Shown piece after piece: positions 1 to 5,252 of a stretch of 5,252 nt of DNA (positions within the stretch are counted from its first letter, which is position 1; each line of letters begins with the position of its first letter). The notes beneath the pieces were generated by a model that was not told where the DNA came from, did not search any database, and saw only the letters and a program-made list of their open reading frames with translations. Source of the DNA: Anaerolineaceae bacterium UBA6801 (GTDB taxonomy: Bacteria; Chloroflexota; Anaerolineae; Anaerolineales; Anaerolineaceae); NCBI GenBank assembly GCA_002452315.1, contig DKFH01000156.1, forward strand, positions 1 through 5,252. The letters are read 5' to 3'. The position numbers and the translations under genes are program-made.

Positions 1-469
1 ACTCGATCGAGAGGATCTCCAGTTCAATGGTCTCGCCATTGGGGAGTTTGGCTTTGACCACATCGCCCACTTTATGGCCGAGCAGCGCCTTGCCAATCGG
101 TGATTGGTGGGAGATTTTGCCATCACGGGGGCTGGCTTCCTGACTGCCCACCAGGTGATAGGTTTCGGGCGGATAATCGCCTTCTTTGATGGTGACTTTA
201 GCGCCGACGGCCACTTCATGGTAATTAGATTGGTTTTCAATCACCTCGGCGTGGTAAAGGATCGCCTCGATTTCCTGGATACGCCCCTCAAGGAAGCCCT
301 GGTCTTCTTTGGCTTTGTGGTAATCGGCATTCTCGGATAGGTCCCCCATGGAAATGGCTGATTTTAAGCGTTGTGCGATCTCTTTGCGGCCGTTCTGTTT
401 CAGGTCCTGCAGTTCAGCTTCTAAGTTTTGTTTGCCTTCAGGCGTTATGTAATGTTTTTTATCGTTCAT
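1..469 (-). CDS. greA: Transcription elongation factor GreA (3' end cut by window edge)
   Basis: GreA enters the secondary channel of RNA polymerase and stimulates cleavage of backtracked RNA, rescuing stalled elongation complexes in the cytoplasm. Reading the minus strand from 469 gives 156 residues without a stop before the left edge; the family is usually about 155-160 residues, so only the last few residues are missing. The N-terminal coiled-coil hairpin spans about residues 1-75 and its tip carries the signature MGDLSENADY (41-50), with the acidic tip residues D43 and E46 matching D41 and E44 of E. coli GreA. The C-terminal FKBP-like domain shows SPIGKALLGHKVGD (123-136). Two adjacent ATGs (472 and 469) follow an in-frame TGA at 478-476. 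GAGGA at 477-473 leaves 3 nt before the ATG at 469 and overlaps the spacing needed for 472, so 469 is preferred. It lies 37 nt after dgt with no visible promoter in the gap, which suggests cotranscription. Confidence 0.96.
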   Translation of the reverse strand, partial: MNDKKHYITPEGKQNLEAELQDLKQNGRKEIAQRLKSAISMGDLSENADYHKAKEDQGFLEGRIQEIEAILYHAEVIENQSNYHEVAVGAKVTIKEGDYPPETYHLVGSQEASPRDGKISHQSPIGKALLGHKVGDVVKAKLPNGETIELEILSIE

Positions 470-506
470 CATTCCTCAATGTAAATATTTTCCTGCTATG
501 TTGTGC

Positions 507-1661
507 TCAGGGTAGGGTTTCGGGATTGAAAATTTTCTGATGTTCATCTATGGCGTAGCGGTCCGTCATCCCGGCGATGTAATCGCAAACTGTGTGCTCA
601 AGCCCAATTTTGTCAATCGTGTCTTGGTATTGATGCGGCAGGATGGCGGGTTCCGCGAGATAGGCGTTGAACAGGTTTTCTACGATCCGCTCAGCTTTGA
701 CCGCCATCCGCATGACGCGGTAATGGTTATAAAGGTGTTTGTAAAGGAAATCTTTCAATTCCCGGTTACGGCGGTGCATATCCTCGCTGACACCGACCAC
801 ATTGTAGGGCAGTTGCTGGAGCTCTTCCACGGTGCGGATGCCGCTGCGGCGGATCATACGGTCGATGGATTGGATCAGATCGGTCACCTCGATGCCGATT
901 AATCGGCGGATCAGGCGATGGCGTGAGAGGTCGTCCAAATCATCGCTACGGCGCCGTCCAATGCTCTCATTGATCACTTCCCAGAGCGAAATGCCTGCTA
1001 ACTGATCGGGTGTGATCAAGCCGGAGCGCAGGCCGTCATCCAGGTCGTGCGCAGTGTAGGCTAATTCATCGGCTGCATTGGTGATCTGCGCCTCAAGATG
1101 TCCCCGCAGTTTGGGATCAAAATCCTGGGCGTCTGAGACATCGTATTCGGTTTCGTGCTTGACCATGCCTTCCAGCACTTCCCAGGTCAGATTGAGCCCG
1201 TTGAATTCAGGGTAGCGGCTTTCGATCTCGGTTACGATGTGAAAAGAGTGCCGGTTGTGGTTAAACCCGCCGTGATCCACCATCAAGCGCGCCAAAACGC
1301 GCTCACCGGAGTGACCAAAGGGTGGATGGCCCAGGTCGTGGGCCAGGCAAATCGTCTCCACCAGGTCCTCATTGGCACCTAAGGCGCGGGCTACACTGCG
1401 GCCAATTTGAGCAACCTCGAGGGTGTGGGTCAGGCGGGTGCGATAGTAATCGCCTTCGTAATTAATGAAGACCTGGGTCTTATACTCCAGGCGCCGGAAC
1501 GCGGTGGTATGCAGGATGCGGTCCCGGTCACGCTGAAACACGGTGCGATAATCCGGCTCATCCTCGGGGTGTTTGCGGCCCTTACTGTCCTTACTGCGAA
1601 TGGCATAAGGCGCCAGGTTTTGGTCTTCCAATTCTTCAAGTTGGTGACGTGTGAATAACAT
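507..1661 (-). CDS. dgt: HD-domain deoxynucleoside triphosphate triphosphohydrolase (dGTPase-like)
   Basis: Predicted cytoplasmic metal-dependent enzyme that splits dNTPs into deoxynucleoside and triphosphate, controlling dNTP pools. The protein has 384 residues, near the shorter bacterial dGTPase-like subfamily and shorter than the roughly 500-residue E. coli Dgt. The N-terminal block RTVFQRDRDRILHTTAFRRL (39-58) is typical of the family. The HD metal site is complete: H79 in RLTHTLEV, H108 and D109 in LAHDLGHPPFGHSGE, and D198 in ADELAYTAHD. Spacing from D198 to Y202 and D206 matches the D311/Y315/D319 pattern of SAMHD1. The substrate range (dGTP only or several dNTPs) cannot be read from sequence. 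The ATG at 1661 has GGAGA at 1675-1671, 9 nt upstream, a good ribosome binding site. A near-consensus promoter lies in the gap just upstream, and greA follows after 37 nt. Confidence 0.95.
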   Translation of the reverse strand: MLFTRHQLEELEDQNLAPYAIRSKDSKGRKHPEDEPDYRTVFQRDRDRILHTTAFRRLEYKTQVFINYEGDYYRTRLTHTLEVAQIGRSVARALGANEDLVETICLAHDLGHPPFGHSGERVLARLMVDHGGFNHNRHSFHIVTEIESRYPEFNGLNLTWEVLEGMVKHETEYDVSDAQDFDPKLRGHLEAQITNAADELAYTAHDLDDGLRSGLITPDQLAGISLWEVINESIGRRRSDDLDDLSRHRLIRRLIGIEVTDLIQSIDRMIRRSGIRTVEELQQLPYNVVGVSEDMHRRNRELKDFLYKHLYNHYRVMRMAVKAERIVENLFNAYLAEPAILPHQYQDTIDKIGLEHTVCDYIAGMTDRYAIDEHQKIFNPETLP

Positions 1662-1695
1662 CTTGATTGATCTCCAAATCTGCGTTCAAAAGGTG

Positions 1696-1723
1696 ATTAT
1701 ACCGGATTAATCTCTGATGTCAT
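1696..1723 (-). promoter_or_regulatory. Sigma70-type promoter for dgt-greA
   Basis: On the minus strand, ATGACA (1723-1718, five of six bases matching TTGACA) is followed after 16 nt by a perfect TATAAT (1701-1696). The element fits inside the 64-nt gap between the IPK stop codon and the dgt start codon. Transcription would begin near 1689, leaving a leader of about 28 nt that contains the GGAGA ribosome binding site of dgt. No hairpin-plus-T-run terminator is visible in the gap, so read-through from the isoprenoid genes may add to dgt expression. Confidence 0.7.
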
Positions 1724-1725
1724 CT

Positions 1726-2550
1726 TTACGATGTGGGTTGATGGGCGATTTTAGTGCCCATCTGTGCGCCCGGATGGGTGAGCGCTTTTTGAAGGTTGCC
1801 CGGCGTTGCACCCGAAAAGATGTGTACCGTGAGGCCAGGGTTTGCTTTGACGAGTGCAACCATCGTATTGACCTTAGCCAGCATGCCGCCGGTTACATCC
1901 ACCGCCTGGGACGGCGAAAGCGCGGGACTGATTTCGGCGAGGTTTTGAGGTGTAATCAGCGGGATGGTCTCTTCAGGGTGCTGTGGATCAAGAAAGACCC
2001 CCTGATCCAGACCGGCAATCAGGACGGAATGCGGGCAAAAAGACGCCGCCAGCTCTTGGAATAGGCCTTCAGTGGAGAGGATCGTCCCGCCCAGTTCAGC
2101 ATCAAAGACCACATCACCGTAAACCACCGGGATCAACCCATGGGAAAGTGCGAGCCTGATCGGTTGGAGATCCCAGGAAATAACCTGATGATTTTGTGTG
2201 ATGATCATCGCAGAGGGTGGAAAGGTGATCACGGGCAGGTCGGCCAGGGTTAAAGCCTGGATGACCAATTGGTTTAAGGCATGCGCAGCCTGCCACACCT
2301 CAGAAAAGCCCTGCCAGTAAGATGGGCCTTTGCCACCTGTTTGAGTCTGGTAGCGGGCTGCCACCTCGTGGCCAAAGGACCCGGAGCCGTGCCCGATGAC
2401 CAGGCGTAATTCAGGCGCAGTCCTGACCGATGCAGCGATCTCCTCTGCCAGGTATTGGATGACATCCAGCCGGGGTGTCATCGGTTGGGTCTTGTCGGTG
2501 ATCAGGGAACCGCCTAACTTTAACAACACCAGACGAGATTGGCCCATCAT
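1726..2550 (-). CDS. ipk: Isopentenyl phosphate kinase (amino acid kinase fold)
   Basis: Predicted to phosphorylate isopentenyl phosphate with ATP to give isopentenyl diphosphate, the last step of the alternative mevalonate route. The 274-residue length fits the family (about 245-280). The amino acid kinase motifs appear in order: KLGGSLITDK (11-20) with phosphate-binding K11; GHGSGSFGH (53-61), where H61 corresponds to the catalytic histidine that separates IPKs from other amino acid kinases such as glutamate or acetylglutamate kinase; VVYGDVVFD (142-150); DVTGGMLAKV (218-227) with K226; and IFSGATPG (244-251). The archaeal form of the histidine loop is usually HGGGSFGH; here one glycine is serine. 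The start codon overlaps the mevalonate kinase stop as ATGA (2550-2547), indicating translational coupling. A second ATG at 2547 sits 6 nt after GGCGG (2558-2554) and may be the true start, one residue shorter. Homologues sometimes act on other short prenyl phosphates, so exact substrate is inferred. Confidence 0.92.
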   Translation of the reverse strand: MMGQSRLVLLKLGGSLITDKTQPMTPRLDVIQYLAEEIAASVRTAPELRLVIGHGSGSFGHEVAARYQTQTGGKGPSYWQGFSEVWQAAHALNQLVIQALTLADLPVITFPPSAMIITQNHQVISWDLQPIRLALSHGLIPVVYGDVVFDAELGGTILSTEGLFQELAASFCPHSVLIAGLDQGVFLDPQHPEETIPLITPQNLAEISPALSPSQAVDVTGGMLAKVNTMVALVKANPGLTVHIFSGATPGNLQKALTHPGAQMGTKIAHQPTS

Positions 2551-3500
2551 CGTCCGCCTTTGGTCAGGGTTGTGGTGATCACCCGGGTGGCGCCTGCATC
2601 TCGCAGCGCGGCTGCGAGGGCTTGTGTGTCTTCGGAGGGTGCCAGTGCGATCATGTTGCCGCCACGGCCGCCACCAGAGAGCTTGGCGCCAACTGCACCT
2701 GCAGTCCGAGCTGCCATGATCAGGTTTTCCAGGCTGGGGCTGCTGACGGTCAACTGATCCAAAAGGTGCTGGTTTTGATCCATTAACTCACCCAAACGCG
2801 AGAGATCTGCAGTGACGAGGGCTGGCCTTGCCTTTTTGGCGATGTCCCCGATCCCCTGGAAGATGGCGTTGAGTGATTCAGGCTTCGCAGTGTAAAGCTC
2901 ACGTACATCGGCGACCGTTTCTTTTGTGGGGGTCTTCTCACCGGTATCGGCGATCACCCAGTGGGTGGGGTGTTCGACCGCCAGGTGTTCGATCGGGCCG
3001 CCGAAGGTGAAGAAGACCGGTGTTTGATGCGCGATGACGGTGTTGTCGATTCCCGAGGGGGTGCCGTGCTGAATTTTCTCGACTTCGAAGGCCAGTGATG
3101 AGATTGTGTCCGGAGGCAGTGATTTACCCAGGAAATCAGAGAGGGCGCGCACGATGGCCACCGAGATGGCCGCACTGGAGCCCATACCTGCCGAGATGGG
3201 GATGGTGGAAGAGATCATTAGTGTGCAGGCAGGGGCCTGTTCGAGGGTGAGTGCTTCTAACGTCAGGCGGATTGCTCGGGCGAAAGGATGATGCCCAGGC
3301 AGGTCTGCAAACTTCGTATCGAGTTGAATATCGGGGGCTTTGATCCGGATTTCATTGTGAGGTGCCTTGAATTCCGGGAAAACCCTGGCTGTGGCAAACA
3401 CTTTTTGCACCGGGATGGCAATGGCGGGTTGGCCGTATACCACGGCATGTTCGCCAAAGAGGATGATTTTGCCGGGTGCTTTTGCATAAATGGCAGGCAT
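2547..3500 (-). CDS. mvk: Mevalonate kinase (GHMP kinase superfamily)
   Basis: Predicted to phosphorylate mevalonate at the 5-hydroxyl with ATP, a cytoplasmic step of isoprenoid synthesis. The 317-residue protein has all three GHMP motifs: APGKIILFGEHAVVYGQPAI (8-27) with K11, equivalent to rat mevalonate kinase K13; the ATP-binding loop ISAGMGSSAA (102-111); and the C-terminal GAKLSGGGRGG (271-281). E141 in VEKIQHG and D152 in GTPSGIDN are 11 residues apart, like rat E193 (magnesium) and D204 (catalytic base). The GEHAVVYG wording favours mevalonate kinase over phosphomevalonate kinase, the decarboxylases or homoserine kinase. The ATG at 3500 lies 11 nt after the stop of the upstream membrane transferase gene, and the gap holds a GGGG ribosome binding site (3510-3507) with 6-nt spacing. 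Its stop overlaps the IPK start. No decarboxylase gene is in the window. Confidence 0.95.
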   Translation of the reverse strand: MPAIYAKAPGKIILFGEHAVVYGQPAIAIPVQKVFATARVFPEFKAPHNEIRIKAPDIQLDTKFADLPGHHPFARAIRLTLEALTLEQAPACTLMISSTIPISAGMGSSAAISVAIVRALSDFLGKSLPPDTISSLAFEVEKIQHGTPSGIDNTVIAHQTPVFFTFGGPIEHLAVEHPTHWVIADTGEKTPTKETVADVRELYTAKPESLNAIFQGIGDIAKKARPALVTADLSRLGELMDQNQHLLDQLTVSSPSLENLIMAARTAGAVGAKLSGGGRGGNMIALAPSEDTQALAAALRDAGATRVITTTLTKGGR

Positions 3501-3511
3501 TTTTTACCCCA

Positions 3512-4390
3512 TCAGGGCAGATATAGAATTAACAGGACGGTCAGCCCCCATAAGGCAACCGTGGCTTGCATCGGCCGGTCGGTGATGACGATGTCCTCCG
3601 GGGCGCCGCCGCAATGTTCGATGCGGACCAGGTACAGGTAGCGAAAGAGCCCATAAATGACGAATGGGATTGTCAGCATCATGGGGTAGGTATCAGGTGT
3701 GATTCCCGCCGAGAAGGTGTACAAACAATAGGTCATCAGTGTGGTACTCAGTACAATGGTTAATAATTGGTCGATCAATTCAAGCGAATACCCATCCAAA
3801 ACCCGGCGGTGTGAGGCGGCTTCTTTTTCCAAAAGCTCGATTTCTGCCCGGCGCTTTCCCAGGCCAAGGAATAAGGCCAGAAAGGTAGTGGTAACGAATA
3901 ACCAGGGTGAAAAGCGTTCGGTTTCGATGATGATCACGCCCGCCGCAACCCGCATGACAAAACCCAGGGCAATGATCATGACATCGATCAAGGGCATATG
4001 CTTGAGCCACAGTGAATAGGCCAGCATGAGGAAAAAGTAGCCTAAAACAAGCGCCCCCAGGCCCAGGTCCAGGAGAAAAGCGGAGGGGAAGGTGATCACC
4101 CCCAGCACAATAGCGGTGATGATCGCGGTCCGCTGTGAGAGCAGACCAGATGCCAAGGGACGGTGTTGTTTGGATGGGTGCTGCCGATCGGCGTCGATAT
4201 CCGTGAGGTCATTGATGATGTAGACCAGGCTGGAGGCCAGGCAGAACAGGAGGGCAGCCAGGGCGGTGATCAGCAAGGATTCGGGGGAGATAAGCTGCCG
4301 GTCAAAGACCAGGGCGGCAAAGACAAACACGTTCTTCAGCCATTGCTTGGGACGCATGGTTTTGATGATTAGACGCAGTTGTGTGATCAT
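3512..4390 (-). CDS. UbiA-family membrane transferase, polyprenyl-phosphate phosphoribosyltransferase-like
   Basis: An integral membrane protein of 292 residues with about nine hydrophobic helices (roughly 17-35, 37-60, 85-107, 109-128, 133-153, 163-178, 205-229, 236-256, 273-291), as in UbiA enzymes. The first Asp-rich motif is NDLTDIDADR (60-69), followed by HPSKQHRPLASG (71-82). The second conserved region is YSLWLKHMPLIDV (125-137), followed by GFVMRVAAG (143-151). The N-terminal RPKQWLKN (13-20) and the internal LGKRRAE (177-183) are wordings I associate with decaprenyl-phosphate phosphoribosyltransferase (Rv3806c type), which moves phosphoribose from PRPP to a polyprenyl phosphate for arabinan precursors, rather than with quinone or heme prenyltransferases. 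That role is inferred; a generic UbiA prenyltransferase remains possible. The ATG at 4390 is the first start after an in-frame TAA about 40-50 nt upstream; the ribosome binding site is weak (AAGAG, about 11 nt away). It is first in the cassette with mevalonate kinase and IPK. Confidence 0.85.
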   Translation of the reverse strand: MITQLRLIIKTMRPKQWLKNVFVFAALVFDRQLISPESLLITALAALLFCLASSLVYIINDLTDIDADRQHPSKQHRPLASGLLSQRTAIITAIVLGVITFPSAFLLDLGLGALVLGYFFLMLAYSLWLKHMPLIDVMIIALGFVMRVAAGVIIIETERFSPWLFVTTTFLALFLGLGKRRAEIELLEKEAASHRRVLDGYSLELIDQLLTIVLSTTLMTYCLYTFSAGITPDTYPMMLTIPFVIYGLFRYLYLVRIEHCGGAPEDIVITDRPMQATVALWGLTVLLILYLP

Positions 4391-4543
4391 AAGCTGGCTC
4401 TTTTCATGCCTGGTGGGTCTGTAAGTGAATTATGTCGGTTTAATAATGTTCTGAAATGTCGATTATTGGTCTGCTTTGTGAGAATCTACCTGATTGAAAA
4501 AGCTGGTCAACCATTACGCGATTGAAACCCTATTGATCATCTC

Positions 4544-4560
4544 ATAAAAGTAGCTTTTAT
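4544..4560. repeat. 17-bp perfect inverted repeat, possible operator
   Basis: ATAAAAG (4544-4550), a 3-nt centre TAG, then CTTTTAT (4554-4560) form a perfect dyad with 7-bp arms. With only one G:C pair per arm it would be a weak RNA hairpin, which fits a protein-binding DNA site better than a terminator. It lies about 30 nt downstream of the extended -10 at 4589-4597 and over the -10 position of the possible promoter that begins with TTGACA at 4571-4566, where a bound repressor could block transcription of the isoprenoid cassette. No regulator gene is in the window. Confidence 0.4.
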
Positions 4561-4571
4561 TAACATGTCAA
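4544..4571 (-). promoter_or_regulatory. Possible second promoter for the isoprenoid cassette
   Basis: A perfect TTGACA lies on the minus strand at 4571-4566. The best -10 at 16-nt spacing is TTTTAT (4549-4544), which matches TATAAT at four of six bases. The -10 coincides with the left arm of the inverted repeat. The -35 is strong but the -10 is poor, so this is weaker evidence than the extended -10 just upstream. If used, the leader to the start codon at 4390 would be about 145 nt. Confidence 0.3.
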
Positions 4572-4588
4572 AACATCAGCACAAGAAA

Positions 4589-4597
4589 ATTATACCA
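4589..4597 (-). promoter_or_regulatory. Extended -10 promoter for the isoprenoid cassette
   Basis: The minus strand reads TGG then TATAAT at 4597-4589, a perfect -10 hexamer with the TGn extension. The -35 position has no close match (TTATTA at 16 nt is the best, three of six), which is tolerable for extended -10 promoters. Transcription would start near 4582, giving an untranslated leader of about 190 nt before the UbiA-family gene. Confidence 0.5.
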
Positions 4598-4727
4598 AAT
4601 GCGGGATAATTAATAACCAGTTTATTGACTTTGCCATTCTCTTCAGGCTGGAAGGTACTTAACCCTAACTCAGGTGGAAGTGAAGGTGTTAATCGGTGCG
4701 TAAAGTATCAGGCTGGCTTTTTCGAGA

Positions 4728-4733
4728 TACAAT
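4728..4733 (+). promoter_or_regulatory. Possible -10 box for leaderless tlyA transcript
   Basis: TACAAT matches TATAAT at five of six positions and ends 7 nt before the tlyA ATG at 4741. Transcription from it would begin at or within a base of the start codon, giving a leaderless mRNA; this agrees with the lack of a convincing ribosome binding site before that ATG. The -35 at 17-nt spacing is GTATCA, only three of six, so the call is tentative. Confidence 0.4.
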
Positions 4734-4740
4734 TAAACCA

Positions 4741-5252
4741 ATGAAAAAGATGCGGATTGATGTGTTAATGGTTGAGCGTGGCCTGGCTGAGAGCCGTAAT
4801 CAGGCACAGCGCCTGGTCATGGCGGGCGAGGTGCGTGTGGAAGGCGAGATGGTCCACAAACCATCTGTGCAGGTCTCGGTCACTGCGCTCATTGAGGTCA
4901 AGGCCCGGCCGAAATATGTCTCCCGCGGCGGGAAAAAACTGGCAGCGGCGGTGGAGGCTTTTGTGGTTGCCGTTCAGGGCAAAATCTGCGCGGATGTGGG
5001 CGCTTCGACCGGGGGATTTACCGATTGTTTGCTGCAAAATGGCGCATTGAAAGTGTATGCCATCGATGTGGGCTACGGTGTACTGCACTGGAAGCTGCGC
5101 CAGGACCCGCGGGTGGTGGTGATGGAGCGCACCAATGCCCGCTATGTGGACCAATTGCCTGAGCCGGTTGACCTGGTGACGATTGACGCATCATTTATCT
5201 CGCTGGCCTTAATTTTGCCGGCCGTTCATGGCTGGTTTACGGGGGCAGATGG
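4741..5252 (+). CDS. tlyA: TlyA-family rRNA (cytidine-2'-O)-methyltransferase (3' end cut by window edge)
   Basis: TlyA uses S-adenosylmethionine to 2'-O-methylate cytidines in rRNA (16S and 23S in mycobacteria); the family is often mislabelled haemolysin. The window has 170 full codons of an expected 250-270. An S4 RNA-binding domain covers about residues 4-55 (RIDVLMVERGLAESRNQAQR near its start), then KYVSRGGKKL (58-67), whose K66 aligns with catalytic K69 of M. tuberculosis TlyA. The SAM-binding loop is DVGASTGGFTDCLLQNGA (85-102), followed by DVGYGVLHWKLRQDPRV (109-125), ERTNAR (129-134) and IDASFISL (148-155) with D149 aligning to catalytic D154. The rest of the catalytic tetrad lies past the edge. 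The ATG at 4741 gives the usual family N-terminus. A GTG at 4696 preceded by GAAGG would add 15 residues unlike the family, so it was not chosen. The gene is transcribed away from the isoprenoid cassette. Confidence 0.96.
   Translation, partial: MKKMRIDVLMVERGLAESRNQAQRLVMAGEVRVEGEMVHKPSVQVSVTALIEVKARPKYVSRGGKKLAAAVEAFVVAVQGKICADVGASTGGFTDCLLQNGALKVYAIDVGYGVLHWKLRQDPRVVVMERTNARYVDQLPEPVDLVTIDASFISLALILPAVHGWFTGAD

Larger units (their letters stand above)
4391..4740. other. 350-nt divergent intergenic region
   Basis: This stretch separates the minus-strand isoprenoid cassette from plus-strand tlyA. It is clearly richer in A and T than the flanking genes, especially 4441-4640. It contains an extended -10 for the cassette, a possible second -35 with an inverted repeat, and a TACAAT box before tlyA, each listed separately. 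Only very short reading frames occur (for example 4565-4609 plus, 14 codons; 4440-4514 minus, 24 codons), none with a good ribosome binding site. No RNA gene or intrinsic terminator was recognised. Confidence 0.8.

Noticed and set aside
540..902. Plus-strand open frame of 120 codons opposite dgt.
   Set aside because: Antisense shadow of the conserved dNTPase C-terminal half.
1717..2064. Plus-strand open frame of 115 codons opposite the IPK gene.
   Set aside because: Antisense shadow of a gene with complete kinase motifs; no ribosome binding site or recognisable protein features.
3288..3641. Plus-strand open frame of 117 codons crossing the mevalonate kinase and UbiA-family junction.
   Set aside because: Lies opposite two well supported genes and shows no family motif.
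4440..4514. Minus-strand 24-codon frame in the leader of the isoprenoid cassette.
   Set aside because: No ribosome binding site before its ATG and no attenuator-like codon run.
4492..4527. Two copies of GATTGAAA, one followed by CCC, resembling the end of many CRISPR repeats.
   Set aside because: Only an 8-nt match 28 nt apart, no longer repeat unit, no spacers and no cas genes.
971..4539. The palindrome TGATCA occurs 13 times by hand count, about ten times the chance expectation for this length, with GATC also common.
   Set aside because: All 12 copies inside genes fall in the same codon phase (NTG-ATC-A on the minus strand, encoding Val/Leu/Met-Ile-Thr/Ile/Asn/Met), so preference for ATC after NTG codons explains most of it. 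Only one copy (4534-4539) is non-coding. A genome-wide count would settle whether it is a real motif.
4565..4609. Plus-strand 14-codon frame in the intergenic region.
   Set aside because: Very short, AT-rich, no ribosome binding site.
4644..4716. Direct repeat CAGGCTGG at 4644-4651 and 4709-4716 upstream of tlyA.
   Set aside because: Eight bases in two copies 65 nt apart, with no dyad and no fit to promoter spacing; likely chance.
4765..5154. Minus-strand open frame of 129 codons opposite tlyA.
   Set aside because: The plus strand encodes unmistakable TlyA motifs across the same stretch; the His-rich minus frame is a shadow.

Overview
The window holds six protein genes. Five lie on the minus strand and are read right to left: a UbiA-family membrane transferase, mevalonate kinase, isopentenyl phosphate kinase, an HD-domain dNTPase, and greA (cut by the left edge). 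The sixth is a divergent tlyA on the plus strand (cut by the right edge). No rRNA, tRNA, CRISPR array, insertion sequence or convincing intrinsic terminator was seen.

The organism is a bacterium: GreA, TlyA, an HD-domain dNTPase and sigma70-type promoters are all present. It makes isoprenoids through mevalonate. The pairing of mevalonate kinase with isopentenyl phosphate kinase (IPK) is the mark of the alternative, archaeal-like mevalonate route, in which phosphomevalonate is decarboxylated to isopentenyl phosphate and IPK then makes IPP. In bacteria this combination is best known from Chloroflexota such as Roseiflexus. I infer Chloroflexota, perhaps an Anaerolineae-like lineage; this is inference from gene content, not a phylogeny.

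Layout. 1-469 is greA and 507-1661 is dgt. They are 37 nt apart with no promoter visible between them, so they are probably cotranscribed. The 64-nt gap 1662-1725 carries a near-consensus minus-strand promoter (ATGACA, 16 nt, TATAAT), so dgt-greA can be transcribed separately from the genes upstream. 1726-4390 is a tight isoprenoid cassette: the UbiA-family gene, 11 nt, mevalonate kinase, then IPK with a 4-nt ATGA stop/start overlap. 4391-4740 is a 350-nt divergent intergenic region with a TGGTATAAT extended -10 for the cassette, a 17-bp inverted repeat downstream of it, and a TACAAT box 7 nt before the tlyA start codon.

How the genes fit together. Mevalonate kinase makes 5-phosphomevalonate. 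A decarboxylase outside the window would give isopentenyl phosphate, which IPK converts to IPP. The membrane protein most resembles polyprenyl-phosphate phosphoribosyltransferases (decaprenylphosphoryl-5-phosphoribose synthase type), so the cassette may join supply of isoprenoid precursor to use of the polyprenyl-phosphate carrier in making a pentose-containing envelope glycan. dgt, greA and tlyA are housekeeping functions (dNTP pools, transcript elongation, rRNA methylation). Nothing here is clearly a new system; the most interesting points are the cassette itself and the promoter layout.
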